Of a stretch of DNA of 23,239 nt, positions 13,939 to 20,827 are shown piece after piece. The position numbers and the translations under genes are program-made. This DNA is from Candidatus Woesearchaeota archaeon. GTDB lineage: Archaea > Nanobdellota > Nanobdellia > Woesearchaeales > UBA525. The stretch covers positions 1 through 23,239 of the forward strand of contig JAAOYH010000025.1 in the NCBI GenBank assembly GCA_018221245.1, given 5' to 3'. Within the stretch, counting starts at the first letter, position 1, and every line of letters starts with the position of its first letter. The notes under the pieces were generated by a model. That model was not told the origin of the DNA, searched no databases, and saw only the letters and a program-made list of their open reading frames with translations.

Positions 13939-15318
13939 ATGCATCGCACACACACATGTGGGGAGTTGAGAGCAGAGCACGCGGGTAAGACAGTAACTCT
14001 TGCGGGCTGGGCAGATTCTATCAGGGTACAAGGAAAGATAGGGTTCGTCATGATTCGTGACAGGTATGGTAAGACCCAGTGTTTCATTCCTAAAGATGTT
14101 GTAGAGTCTTCTAAATTAGCAGATATAAGAAAGGAATCAGTTCTAAAAATAACGGGAGAGGTCAAGACACGACCAGAGAAGCAGATAAGGAAAGAACTAG
14201 TTACAGGCGAGATAGAACTCTCAGCCATATCATTAGAAGTCCTCAACCCTTCAGATCCACTTCCTCTGGAACTAGATGATAGTGTAGAATCCACGGAAGA
14301 GACCAGATTGAAGCACAGGTTCTTAGACTTGAGAAGAACTAGAATGCAGAAGAACTTAGTGTTAAGACACAAACTCACCAAGACTATGCGTGACTATCTA
14401 GACAAGAACAACTTCCTAGATATAGAGACTCCTTTCATGGCTAAATCCACGCCGGAAGGTGCGAGAGACTATCTTGTTCCCAGCAGAGTACAGCCAGGAA
14501 ACTTCTATGCTCTGCCTCAGAGTCCGCAGCTCTTCAAGCAATTGCTCATGATATCAGGATATGACAGGTACGCACAGATTGTCAGATGCTTCCGCGACGA
14601 GGATCTTCGGGCGGACAGGCAACCTGAGTTCACACAGCTGGACATAGAGATGGCTTTCGTGGAAGAAAAGGACATCTACGAAATACTCGATGGCCTGATG
14701 GCCCACATATTCAAAGAAGTACTTGGCGTAACAATCAAGACACCATTACCAAGACTCCCTTACAAAGAGGTCATGGAAAAATACGGCACAGACAAGCCTG
14801 ACCTGAGAAAGGAATGGAAGACTGACTGGGCCCTGTTTTGGGTAGTTGACTTCCCTATGTTTGATTATAGTAAGGAACAAGACAGGTACTTGGCGATGCA
14901 CCATCCTTTCACAATGCCTAAGGCAGAAGATATACCTGCTATGGAAAAGGGAGAGCTCGATAAGGTCTTCTCATATGCCTATGATATGGTTCTTAATGGC
15001 TCAGAGATTGGTGGTGGTTCAATAAGATGTCACGATGTGGACCTACAGAAAAAAATATTCACAGCTCTTAAGATATCAGAGAAAGAGGCAGAAGAGAAGT
15101 TTGGCTTCCTTTTATCTGCCCTAAGATTAGGTGCGCCACCTCACGGCGGACTTGCTTTCGGTCTTGACAGGCTTGCAGCGCTCATGGTTGGAGAAGAGTC
15201 TATTAGGGAAGTCATAGCGTTCCCTAAGAATAAGGATGCCCGAGATCTTATGCTGGATGCTCCAAGTTCTGTAAGTCAGCAGCAGTTAGACGATCTTGGA
15301 CTCAGTCTGAAAAAGTAG
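13939..15318 (+). CDS. aspS: Aspartyl-tRNA synthetase, bacterial type without the GAD domain
   Basis: This class II synthetase charges tRNA-Asp with aspartate in the cytoplasm. The 459-aa sequence has the bacterial signatures: N-terminal MHRTHTCGELR and an OB-fold anticodon-binding domain (about 1-105), then motif 1 near FLDIETPFMAKSTPEGARDY, motif 2 RCFRDEDLRADRQPEFTQLD, and motif 3 with GLAFGLDRLAAL. The bacterial flipping-loop sequence QSPQLFKQLLM is present. In bacterial AspRS a GAD domain of roughly 120-130 residues sits after GTDKPDLR. Here GTDKPDLRKEWKTDWALFWV runs straight on, so that domain is missing. The ORF can be extended upstream to 13840, but the promoter and homology put the start at 13939. 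The gene overlaps the convergent gene by 17 bp. An archaeal-type AspRS would look different, so transfer from bacteria is likely. Confidence 0.93.
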   Translation: MHRTHTCGELRAEHAGKTVTLAGWADSIRVQGKIGFVMIRDRYGKTQCFIPKDVVESSKLADIRKESVLKITGEVKTRPEKQIRKELVTGEIELSAISLEVLNPSDPLPLELDDSVESTEETRLKHRFLDLRRTRMQKNLVLRHKLTKTMRDYLDKNNFLDIETPFMAKSTPEGARDYLVPSRVQPGNFYALPQSPQLFKQLLMISGYDRYAQIVRCFRDEDLRADRQPEFTQLDIEMAFVEEKDIYEILDGLMAHIFKEVLGVTIKTPLPRLPYKEVMEKYGTDKPDLRKEWKTDWALFWVVDFPMFDYSKEQDRYLAMHHPFTMPKAEDIPAMEKGELDKVFSYAYDMVLNGSEIGGGSIRCHDVDLQKKIFTALKISEKEAEEKFGFLLSALRLGAPPHGGLAFGLDRLAALMVGEESIREVIAFPKNKDARDLMLDAPSSVSQQQLDDLGLSLKK

Positions 15319-15844
15319 CGCAGTACGCGTCTCTAAAATCTTGATCCCAAGGGTCAAGTACTCTTTCGGAACAGATGGTTTTTTCCAGAAACTCCGCTGC
15401 AGCCATGGCGTTCTTCTTAATGTTGGCTAGCTCGCCAGCCTTACATGATTTATCGACTCCTTCCAATCCGTAGTAATCCCTAGTTCTGCAGCTGGAATCT
15501 TCATCTATTAACTTACCTTTTGATATTTGCATGTACCCTCTGAACTCTTCAGAGTCGCCTTTTGGACTGAGTCCATATGCTGTATGCTCTCCAGTCTTCG
15601 GGTCGGATATGACTAGCATTGTGAAAATGTTACCTCTCTCAACATCAAGAGTTGATCGTAGCCCGTACTTTTTATCGCTTTGAAGGAGCATCCCATACAC
15701 TCCTTTGGTCTCACCAATAGCATCCACATTCTTTATCCTGTGAGCAGGCTTGACTGTTTCTGAATAGTTCAACGTATCCTCTATACCTCCTGTAAAAGGA
15801 AGGCTAAGTATGCTTGCTAGCACAAAGGGGGTGATGAATGCCAT
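15302..15844 (-). CDS. Hypothetical exported protein, 180 aa
   Basis: The N-terminus (ITPFVLASILSLPFTGG) resembles a signal peptide or signal anchor of about 20 residues, with a weak positive N-region. The rest is soluble with four Cys, two of them close together near DSSCRTRDYYGL and VDKSCKAGEL, which could form disulfides outside the cell. I do not recognise the family. A TATA-like GTTAAAAG (about 15874-15867) lies 29-30 bp before the ATG at 15844, suggesting a leaderless start. The 3' end overlaps the end of aspS by 17 bp. Confidence 0.65.
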   Translation of the reverse strand: MAFITPFVLASILSLPFTGGIEDTLNYSETVKPAHRIKNVDAIGETKGVYGMLLQSDKKYGLRSTLDVERGNIFTMLVISDPKTGEHTAYGLSPKGDSEEFRGYMQISKGKLIDEDSSCRTRDYYGLEGVDKSCKAGELANIKKNAMAAAEFLEKTICSERVLDPWDQDFRDAYCATFSD

Positions 15845-15880
15845 GATTATGGGAATGGGGCCTGTCTTTTAACCCTAACC

Positions 15881-15888
15881 TATTTATT
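15881..15888 (+). promoter_or_regulatory. TATA box of the YbaK-type gene
   Basis: TATTTATT lies 30 bp before the ATG at 15911, in a short intergenic space with the divergent promoter of the 180-aa gene (about 15867-15874). Confidence 0.5.
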
Positions 15889-15910
15889 GTTCTAGAAGAC
15901 ATCTTGATCG

Positions 15911-16387
15911 ATGACTGAGGAAACCTACAAGGAAATCCTGAAAAAGCTCGACGAAGCAGGCGTAAATTACGAGAAACTCGAGCACGAGCACGTCCATTCC
16001 TCAGAGGACGCTGCTAAAGTCAGAGGCACTAGTCTTGAAGAAGCAGCAAAAGCTTTAGTCCTACAATCAAAGTCAGGCAAGATATTTCTGTGCGTGGTCT
16101 CAGGACATAGAAAATTAGACTTAAGGAAGATTAAGAAAATTATAGGTGAGAAAAACTGCTCGTTAGCGCACCCGGATGTGGTTTTTGAGGCCACTGGCTG
16201 CAAGGTAGGAACGGTCCCTCCTTGGGGTAACCTGTTCGACATCCCTATCTATGCCGACGAGGAATTGTTCACAAGAGAACATGTTGTCTTCTCTGCAGGC
16301 ACACATCACAATTCTATCAGGATGCTAGCGGAAGACTGGGAACGTCTCGTCGGTGCAGAACGCGCTGACATCGGGAAATCTTTATAA
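15911..16387 (+). CDS. YbaK/ProX-family aminoacyl-tRNA deacylase
   Basis: A 158-aa single-domain protein of the YbaK/EbsC/ProX superfamily, which hydrolyses mischarged aminoacyl-tRNA in trans. Visible features are EHEHVHSSEDAAKVRGTS, the expected catalytic lysine in EEAAKALVLQSKSGK, the strand FLCVVSGHRKLDLRKIKKII, and the loop ATGCKVGTVPPWGNL, matching the family's conserved G-x-(I/V)-x-P-x-G segment. Length is typical (about 150-165 aa). The substrate (for example Cys- or Ala-tRNA-Pro, or another tRNA) cannot be set from sequence. It sits between aspS and asnS, a translation-fidelity neighbourhood. Its last codons contain a TATA box for the next transcript. Confidence 0.88.
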   Translation: MTEETYKEILKKLDEAGVNYEKLEHEHVHSSEDAAKVRGTSLEEAAKALVLQSKSGKIFLCVVSGHRKLDLRKIKKIIGEKNCSLAHPDVVFEATGCKVGTVPPWGNLFDIPIYADEELFTREHVVFSAGTHHNSIRMLAEDWERLVGAERADIGKSL

Positions 16388-16388
16388 A
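16381..16388 (+). promoter_or_regulatory. TATA box inside the end of the YbaK-type gene
   Basis: TTTATAAA overlaps the stop codon of the deacylase gene and begins exactly 30 bp before an ATG at 16411. It probably drives a transcript that includes the short open frame 16411-16461 and then asnS. Confidence 0.5.
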
Positions 16389-16410
16389 AGAGAATCAGCT
16401 CTGGAGCATT

Positions 16411-16461
16411 ATGCCAGCACATGCATACAGAAAGTATACGGCCAAGCGTTTGAATAGTTAG
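16411..16461 (+). CDS. Possible 16-codon leaderless ORF upstream of asnS
   Basis: ATG to TAG encodes MPAHAYRKYTAKRLNS, a basic peptide. The ATG stands 30 bp from a perfect TATA box, the spacing used by nearly every gene here. It could be a leader peptide in the asnS 5' region, a genuine small protein, or chance. No similar peptide is known to me. Confidence 0.3.
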   Translation: MPAHAYRKYTAKRLNS

Positions 16462-16514
16462 CAAGCTCTTCTTTTACAACAACATTATTAACCATAACAT
16501 CATGGAGGCTAAAT

Positions 16515-17813
16515 ATGGGATTCATAACAATCAAGGAGGCAATCGCGCAAGGAGAAGGCGCCGCTGAGCTACGCGGCTGGATTTACAGAGAGCGCGAATC
16601 GAATAAATTCAAGTTCATTGTCCTCAGAGACAGCTCAGACATAATCCAGTGCATCGTCAAAAGAGAGGATGTTGCTCAAGAGCTCTGGGATCAGGTAGTG
16701 AAACTACAGGTAGAGGCAAGCATAACTGTAAAGGGCACCCTGCACAAGGATGAGCGCGCACCTACAGGAGTAGAGATGGTCGTTGAAGAGTTAGTAGTAA
16801 TAGGTGCGTCTGACACTTTCCCTATCACGAAGGATCAGAGTGTAGAATTCCTGGCGGACAATCGCCACCTGTGGTTAAGGTCTCAGAAGATGACTGCCAT
16901 AATGAAGATCCGTTCCACTGTGTTCGGGGCCATCCACGAGCACTTCAGAGGAGAGGGGTTCTACGAGTACCAGAGCCCTATTTTCCAGAGCGTGCAATGT
17001 GAGGGAGGAAGCACGCTGTTCAATGTGCCATACTTTGGACAAGAAGGAGTATTCCTCGCGCAAACCTGGCAGCTATATGCAGAGCCGGCTATATTCGCAC
17101 TAGAAAAGATATACACTGTGGCCCCGAGCTTCCGTGCAGAAAAATCCAAGACTTCGAGACACCTGACAGAGTACTGGCATGCTGAGATGGAAGTCGCGTG
17201 GGGTGACTTTGACGAGGTAATCAGAATTGGAGAGGCCCTACTCAAATATGTAGTAAAGAAAGTCCTAGAAGAACGTCAAAGAGAACTGGAGATTCTAGGG
17301 AGAGAGTTAGACAAACTACAACCTGTGGTTGAGAAGCCTTTCCCGAGAATGACTTATACAGAGGCACTAAAGATTCTGAAAGATAAGTGCGATCTTGATA
17401 TCGAATGGGGAAAGGATCTCCGAACAGTAGAAGAGGACAAGCTCTCAGCACTCTACGATACGCCTATCATAGTGACTCACTACCCTAAGAAAGTCAAGGC
17501 GTTCTACATGACTGAGTCGCCAGACGACCCGAAGACTGTCCACGGTGTGGACTTCATAGCACCGGAAGGGTACGGCGAGCTCATAGGTGGCTCTGAGAGA
17601 GAGGCAGATATAGAGCACATCAAACGTCGTTTAGAAGAAGAAGGAGAAGACATCACTGAGTACGAATTTTACCTGGATACTAGACGCTATGGTTCAGTGC
17701 CACACGGTGGCTTCGGAATGGGAATCGAGCGATTAATCTCTTGGATTTGTGGCCTAGACAGCATCAAGGACTCTATACCTTTCCCTAGAACGATGCTTCG
17801 CTGGAAGCCGTAG
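16515..17813 (+). CDS. asnS: Asparaginyl-tRNA synthetase, archaeal type
   Basis: This class II synthetase attaches asparagine to tRNA-Asn. The 432-aa protein has an N-terminal OB-fold (ELRGWIYRERESNKFKFIVL, about 15-100), the linker SVEFLADNRHLWLRSQK, motif 1 in FRGEGFYEYQSPIFQSVQCE, motif 2 SFRAEKSKTSRHLTEYWHAE, and motif 3 HGGFGMGIERLISWICG. Residues in motif 2 (RAEKSKTSRHLTEY) favour AsnRS over AspRS. Length is normal for the archaeal enzyme. GGAGG at 16504-16508 stands six bases before the ATG, so this gene probably uses a leader and ribosome site, unlike its neighbours; a weak TTATTAAC 30 bp upstream is an alternative leaderless promoter. An out-of-frame ATG at 16502 overlaps the ribosome site. 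Confidence 0.93.
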   Translation: MGFITIKEAIAQGEGAAELRGWIYRERESNKFKFIVLRDSSDIIQCIVKREDVAQELWDQVVKLQVEASITVKGTLHKDERAPTGVEMVVEELVVIGASDTFPITKDQSVEFLADNRHLWLRSQKMTAIMKIRSTVFGAIHEHFRGEGFYEYQSPIFQSVQCEGGSTLFNVPYFGQEGVFLAQTWQLYAEPAIFALEKIYTVAPSFRAEKSKTSRHLTEYWHAEMEVAWGDFDEVIRIGEALLKYVVKKVLEERQRELEILGRELDKLQPVVEKPFPRMTYTEALKILKDKCDLDIEWGKDLRTVEEDKLSALYDTPIIVTHYPKKVKAFYMTESPDDPKTVHGVDFIAPEGYGELIGGSEREADIEHIKRRLEEEGEDITEYEFYLDTRRYGSVPHGGFGMGIERLISWICGLDSIKDSIPFPRTMLRWKP

Positions 17814-17855
17814 CAACGCTTAAAAACCGGCGCTCCTCGAGAAAGGCCTGGTGTA

Positions 17856-18905
17856 TTGGTGACATTGCGACGGTATATGTGGATAGTGGTTTTGCTCGTT
17901 CTACCTGTCGTACTAGCTGCGACTAACGAGCTAATAGAAGATGATTCTCTATCTGAAAATGAGTTATCAAATTCAATTGTTGATGCATCAGATAAGAGGG
18001 TGTGGTTGAATATCGAGCCAGGCATGTCGTTAAAGTTCGAGTCTCGTAGCGTAGATGTTTTCGGGGGAGAATTGAGGTTTGTGAATGAGGTTAGCGTAGC
18101 TACCTTGTATACAGTACAATATTCTTCCAAGCCTCCTTTTATTAGCGAACTGCCTGCTAAAATATACAAGTTCTACTCTCTGGATCTCAAGACCGCGCCA
18201 GAAAATGTCGATAAGTTCGGACTGACGTTTTCAATCCCTGATAAATGGTTCGATGAAACAGATATTCTACCTGAAGAAGTCACAGTATACCGTCTTGAAG
18301 ATGAAGTGTGGGTTCCTTACAAGCCAGAGGTCTCAAGGGTTTTTGCCCATAATTTACACTTCACAGTTGCATTGCCAGGATTCAGCTTTTTTGCTATTGG
18401 AGAAGAGGTGGATATCCCGACGGAAGAGGTCGAGATTATTGAAGATCCTGTGGATTTGAACGAGACTCCTGAACCAGAGATTTCTGATGAAGAAATTTCA
18501 GAGGTCGATGAGGTTGTTTTTGAGGAGAGTCCTGTGTTCGTAAGCGATCTTAAACCACGGGAGAAACGCGATTCTACAGGCGGATTATGGATTGTGGGAT
18601 TGTTTGGAATTGTAGCTATCTTGGGGTCATTCGGTAGTTTACAGTACTTTAAGACTCATAAGAAACATGAGTTAAAAAGACTGGAACAGATCAAGAGAGA
18701 TCAGAAGCACCTCGAATTGCAGAAGAAGGCGAATAGGGGAGATCCTCTCGCCACCTTGCAGCATTATGTGATGAAGATGCGCGCAAAGGATATGCACCCT
18801 GACGAAATAAGAGAGCGCCTACTTGCTGTTGGATGGGATCCTATCATAGTAGAACAAGAGATGATGAGATTAGATGAAGAGTTGTTCGCAACAGCGCGGA
18901 AGTAG
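17856..18905 (+). CDS. Membrane-anchored surface protein with PGF-pre-PGF-like domain and cytoplasmic helical tail
   Basis: A 349-aa protein. Residues 1-21 are a signal peptide (LRRYMWIVVLLVLPVVLA). About 45-185 form an extracellular beta domain ending in FSIPDKWFDE, EVTVYRLEDEVWVPY and VALPGFSFFAIGEE, the pattern of archaeal PGF-pre-PGF domains. About 185-237 are an acidic Glu/Pro stalk, 241-265 a transmembrane helix (LWIVGLFGIVAILGSFG), and then a basic helix and a C-terminal module with MHPDEIRERLLAVGWDPIIV. The start is TTG 17856, adjacent to GTG 17859; the ATG at 17877 would remove the positive N-region, so it is less likely. A TATA-like CTTAAAAA lies at 17819-17826. The cytoplasmic tail resembles the N-terminal module of the protein at 9782-10354. 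Its stop abuts that of the convergent UPF0147 gene. Confidence 0.78.
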   Translation: MVTLRRYMWIVVLLVLPVVLAATNELIEDDSLSENELSNSIVDASDKRVWLNIEPGMSLKFESRSVDVFGGELRFVNEVSVATLYTVQYSSKPPFISELPAKIYKFYSLDLKTAPENVDKFGLTFSIPDKWFDETDILPEEVTVYRLEDEVWVPYKPEVSRVFAHNLHFTVALPGFSFFAIGEEVDIPTEEVEIIEDPVDLNETPEPEISDEEISEVDEVVFEESPVFVSDLKPREKRDSTGGLWIVGLFGIVAILGSFGSLQYFKTHKKHELKRLEQIKRDQKHLELQKKANRGDPLATLQHYVMKMRAKDMHPDEIRERLLAVGWDPIIVEQEMMRLDEELFATARK

Positions 18906-19157
18906 TTATTCTCCCCGACCTGCTGCCTCAAGCTCGCTGCTGAGACTGTATAGTTGGGTGCGCACGTAAGGAGGCAGGTTTACGTCGGAGCTCATATCCT
19001 CTAAGTTGCCTAATACAGAAGATATCTTTCTCTGATCATCTTCGTCAGAGGTCTCTAAGTAGGATTGTATGGCTTGGATCTTCTCCCTGACTGCTCTACT
19101 GGTTGTAGAATCCTCGAGGATCATCTCTATTGCAGTATTTACGTTTTCCCAAGTCAT
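18906..19157 (-). CDS. UPF0147 family protein
   Basis: An 83-aa small helical protein of the archaeal UPF0147 family, recognisable from ENVNTAIEMILEDSTTSRAV, the central QSYLETSDEDDQRKISSVLG and the end PPYVRTQLYSLSSELE. Function unknown. It is the last gene of the eL43 operon, and its ATG overlaps the prefoldin stop by four bases (ATGA), so translation is likely coupled. Pairing with prefoldin beta suggests a role linked to protein folding or translation (inference). Confidence 0.85.
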   Translation of the reverse strand: MTWENVNTAIEMILEDSTTSRAVREKIQAIQSYLETSDEDDQRKISSVLGNLEDMSSDVNLPPYVRTQLYSLSSELEAAGRGE

Positions 19158-19447
19158 TCTACTGCCTCTTTTTGGAATTTCTGCATCTCTTCCCTGAGCT
19201 TACTTTCCTGCTCCTCTAGTGCCTTAAGGGTTGCCGAGATAGTCTCTCGCTTATTGCTAAGTTCCTCTTTCAGCTTTACAGGATCTGTCTTGACCATCAT
19301 ACTTCCCACTATTCTGTATGTAGTATCGCTAGTGAGTTCAGAAATAGCATGCTCGATTTCATCCAATTGTGACTGTTGAGCCTGTCTTTGGACAGCTGTC
19401 ATGTGGAGTGTCTGCTCCACGGTCCTGATGCGTTCCATATCTGTCAT
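19154..19447 (-). CDS. pfdB: Prefoldin beta subunit
   Basis: A 97-aa subunit of the hexameric cytosolic chaperone that holds unfolded proteins for the chaperonin. It has the family's layout: an N-terminal coiled coil (QRQAQQSQLDEIEHAISEL), a central beta hairpin with TYRIVGSMMVKTDPVKLKEE, and a C-terminal coiled coil (LKALEEQESKLREEMQKFQK). It overlaps the Pcc1 stop and the UPF0147 start by four bases each. The alpha subunit is not in the window. Confidence 0.9.
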   Translation of the reverse strand: MTDMERIRTVEQTLHMTAVQRQAQQSQLDEIEHAISELTSDTTYRIVGSMMVKTDPVKLKEELSNKRETISATLKALEEQESKLREEMQKFQKEAVE

Positions 19448-19674
19448 CGTGTTGCCTCGAGGGTTTTCTCGTATGTTGAAAGGATGCTGGTGACGCTGTT
19501 CACGGCAGCTCTCAGGGCTGTGATGTCCTGGGCCGTGATTTTGAACGCTGCATTCCTCCTTTCTTGTGTGATGCTAATATCTGAGCGAGCGTACGACCTC
19601 TCAAGTTCTGTGCTGAAGAGAGACCGCATCGTCTTCTCGCTGTACGGAGTCAGGATTGTGCACGTATAGCTCAT
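19444..19674 (-). CDS. pcc1: KEOPS complex subunit Pcc1
   Basis: A 76-aa protein of the Pcc1 family, the dimerisation subunit of KEOPS, which makes threonylcarbamoyladenosine (t6A37) in tRNAs. The sequence runs SYTCTILTPYSEKTMRSLFS, then SYARSDISITQERRNAAFKI and a helix with DITALRAAVNSVTSILSTYE, matching the family's beta-strand/helix pattern and ~80-aa length. The open frame extends to 19740, but that part lies inside rpoP; the ATG at 19674 overlaps the rpoP stop (ATGA) and is chosen. Confidence 0.8.
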   Translation of the reverse strand: MSYTCTILTPYSEKTMRSLFSTELERSYARSDISITQERRNAAFKITAQDITALRAAVNSVTSILSTYEKTLEATR

Positions 19675-19802
19675 CTTGCTTGGATGGTTACGTTCTTCGT
19701 ACGCGCCTTGAAGAGGATTTTGCTTCCGCAGTAGACGCACCTGACGCGTTTACGGATATGTTCCGGCTTGATTTCTTTTTTACAGTAGAAGCACTTATAC
19801 AT
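19671..19802 (-). CDS. rpoP: DNA-directed RNA polymerase subunit P (Rpo12)
   Basis: A 43-aa zinc-ribbon protein. It begins MYKCFYCKKEIKPEHIRKR, has the second Cys pair CVYCGS, and ends in a basic tail (KARTKNVTIQAR). The two Cys-x2-Cys pairs bind one zinc ion. It is the archaeal counterpart of eukaryotic Rpb12 and is part of the polymerase assembly platform. It overlaps eL43 by 8 bp and pcc1 by 4 bp, so translation is probably coupled. The order eL43-rpoP is widely conserved in archaea. Confidence 0.9.
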   Translation of the reverse strand: MYKCFYCKKEIKPEHIRKRVRCVYCGSKILFKARTKNVTIQAR

Positions 19803-20046
19803 CTGCATGTTCCTCCGTTTTGCTCCTTATGGGGAGCGGTTTGCGGACGCCATAGGCGCGCGACGTGAACTTCGTGTCACACTTGGTGCAGTGCCAGATA
19901 CCTGCCGCGAGCCGCTTGACCGCGGTGTAGCTGCAGTGCGGGCACTTCTGCTTTCCCTTGTATTGGGACTCTACCTTGCCTAGCTGTTCCCTTGTGGTAC
20001 GGCCGTAGCGGGGCCCGAACCTCGTGACGACACCTTTCTTTGCCAT
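19795..20046 (-). CDS. rpl37ae: Large ribosomal subunit protein eL43 (L37Ae)
   Basis: An 83-aa ribosomal protein. The start MAKKGVVTRFGPRYGRTTRE is typical, followed by a zinc finger with CPHC and CTKC pairs about 18 residues apart and a basic C-terminus. The frame extends upstream to 20097, but the TATA element TTTATAAG (20079-20072) lies 33 bp before the ATG at 20046, and the family starts at MAKK, so the longer version is rejected. It heads the operon with rpoP, pcc1, pfdB and UPF0147. Confidence 0.93.
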   Translation of the reverse strand: MAKKGVVTRFGPRYGRTTREQLGKVESQYKGKQKCPHCSYTAVKRLAAGIWHCTKCDTKFTSRAYGVRKPLPIRSKTEEHADV

Positions 20047-20071
20047 AAGATGGTGCAGAATCTGGATGTGC

Positions 20072-20079
20072 CTTATAAA
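20072..20079 (-). promoter_or_regulatory. TATA box of the eL43 operon
   Basis: TTTATAAG on the minus strand, 33 bp before the eL43 ATG, drives the five-gene operon. No Shine-Dalgarno precedes the first gene. Confidence 0.55.
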
Positions 20080-20131
20080 GATTGTGGGCTGATTCAAGAG
20101 TATTAACTATATAGAAAATAAATAGAGGAGG

Positions 20132-20139
20132 ATTTAAGA
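20132..20139 (+). promoter_or_regulatory. TATA-like element of the 177-aa gene
   Basis: ATTTAAGA lies exactly 30 bp before the ATG at 20162, preceded by an A/G-rich stretch that could act as a BRE. Confidence 0.45.
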
Positions 20140-20161
20140 ACCTGCGCGTCTGGAAAACAGC

Positions 20162-20695
20162 ATGAAAATTAAAGAGATTCCCAAAGGATACTACTTGCTT
20201 GCTGCAGTTGCACTGATTCTGCTCATCATCTTCGTCTTTGTTCCGATGCTGAAAGGATATGGTATGTACAGGCAGATGAAAGCGTATGGGGTCCCTGAGG
20301 AGTATCTCGGGGATATGCAGGGCCTTAAAGATAAGAATTCTGGCTTAACATCTTCTCTTGACGGCATGACTATGCAGCGTAATCAGCTGACCTCTTCTTT
20401 GCAGGAGTCGCAAACAACCTTGGAAAGCACCAAAACATCTCTGGAAACATGCACGACAAATGCAGGCAAGGCAGAAAAGCTATGTCAGCAGCTCTCTGAC
20501 TCTCTCGCTCAGGAAAAATCAGATATCCAGGCCGATCTGACTTCATGTGAAGATACCGCTGAGGGAGTTCTTGCGGATGCAGCCAAACAGCTCTGTTGTA
20601 TCAAGAAGGTGTTTGATTCTTCAATAACCGGCTACAAGATTGATGATGATGAGATCGAGTGCGTTTCAGAAGGCGGCGTCGCTATTAGCTGCTGA
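20162..20695 (+). CDS. Membrane-anchored coiled-coil protein with C-terminal cysteines
   Basis: A 177-aa protein with one N-terminal membrane segment (YYLLAAVALILLIIFVFVPM, residues about 10-29), then GMYRQMKAYGVPEEYLGDMQ, a Ser/Thr/Gln-rich coiled coil (about 60-135), and a C-terminal region with several Cys including a CC pair (KQLCCIKKVF). I do not know the family. KEIPKGYYLLA resembles a class III prepilin cleavage site (Lys-Gly before the hydrophobic stretch), but a simple signal anchor is more likely. If it is oriented outward, the cysteines could form disulfides. It lies beside the eL43 operon without an obvious functional link. Confidence 0.65.
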   Translation: MKIKEIPKGYYLLAAVALILLIIFVFVPMLKGYGMYRQMKAYGVPEEYLGDMQGLKDKNSGLTSSLDGMTMQRNQLTSSLQESQTTLESTKTSLETCTTNAGKAEKLCQQLSDSLAQEKSDIQADLTSCEDTAEGVLADAAKQLCCIKKVFDSSITGYKIDDDEIECVSEGGVAISC

Positions 20696-20697
20696 AA

Positions 20698-20770
20698 TGG
20701 GCCTACGAAGATTCGAACTCCGGTTGCGAGGTCCCAAACCTCGTGTGATACCAAGCTACACTATAGGCCC
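20698..20770 (-). tRNA. tRNA-Pro (anticodon UGG)
   Basis: The minus strand folds as a 73-nt tRNA. The acceptor stem GGGCCTA pairs with TAGGCCC, the discriminator is A, the D stem is GTG/CAC, and the anticodon arm CGAGG-TTTGGGA-CCTCG has anticodon TGG. The T arm is CGGAG-TTCGAAT-CTTCG. The anticodon reads CCA and, by wobble, other Pro codons. No intron is present and the CCA end is not encoded (TTT follows the discriminator). The shared TATA box at 20798-20805 lies about 35 bp upstream. Confidence 0.95.
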
Positions 20771-20797
20771 TTGATGGCGATGAGAACAACTGATGGT

Positions 20798-20805
20798 TTT
20801 TATAT
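20798..20805. promoter_or_regulatory. Shared TATA box between tRNA-Pro and the 154-aa gene
   Basis: On the plus strand TTTATATA begins exactly 30 bp before the ATG at 20828. On the minus strand it reads TATATAAA, followed by AACC, about 35 bp from the tRNA 5' end. No second TATA element is seen, so it may serve both genes. Confidence 0.5.
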
Positions 20806-20827
20806 ATGACGTTATCAGCCAGGCAAT

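Noticed and set aside
19675..19740. 22-codon N-terminal extension of Pcc1
   Set aside because: It lies within rpoP in another frame; the ATG at 19674 overlaps the rpoP stop and fits the family start.
20047..20097. 17-codon N-terminal extension of eL43
   Set aside because: It contains the TATA element, and eL43 proteins start at MAKK.
20771..20797. Possible C/D-box small RNA suggested by GATGA and CTGATG near the tRNA
   Set aside because: The boxes are not in the right order and spacing, and the stretch is explained as promoter-to-gene space.
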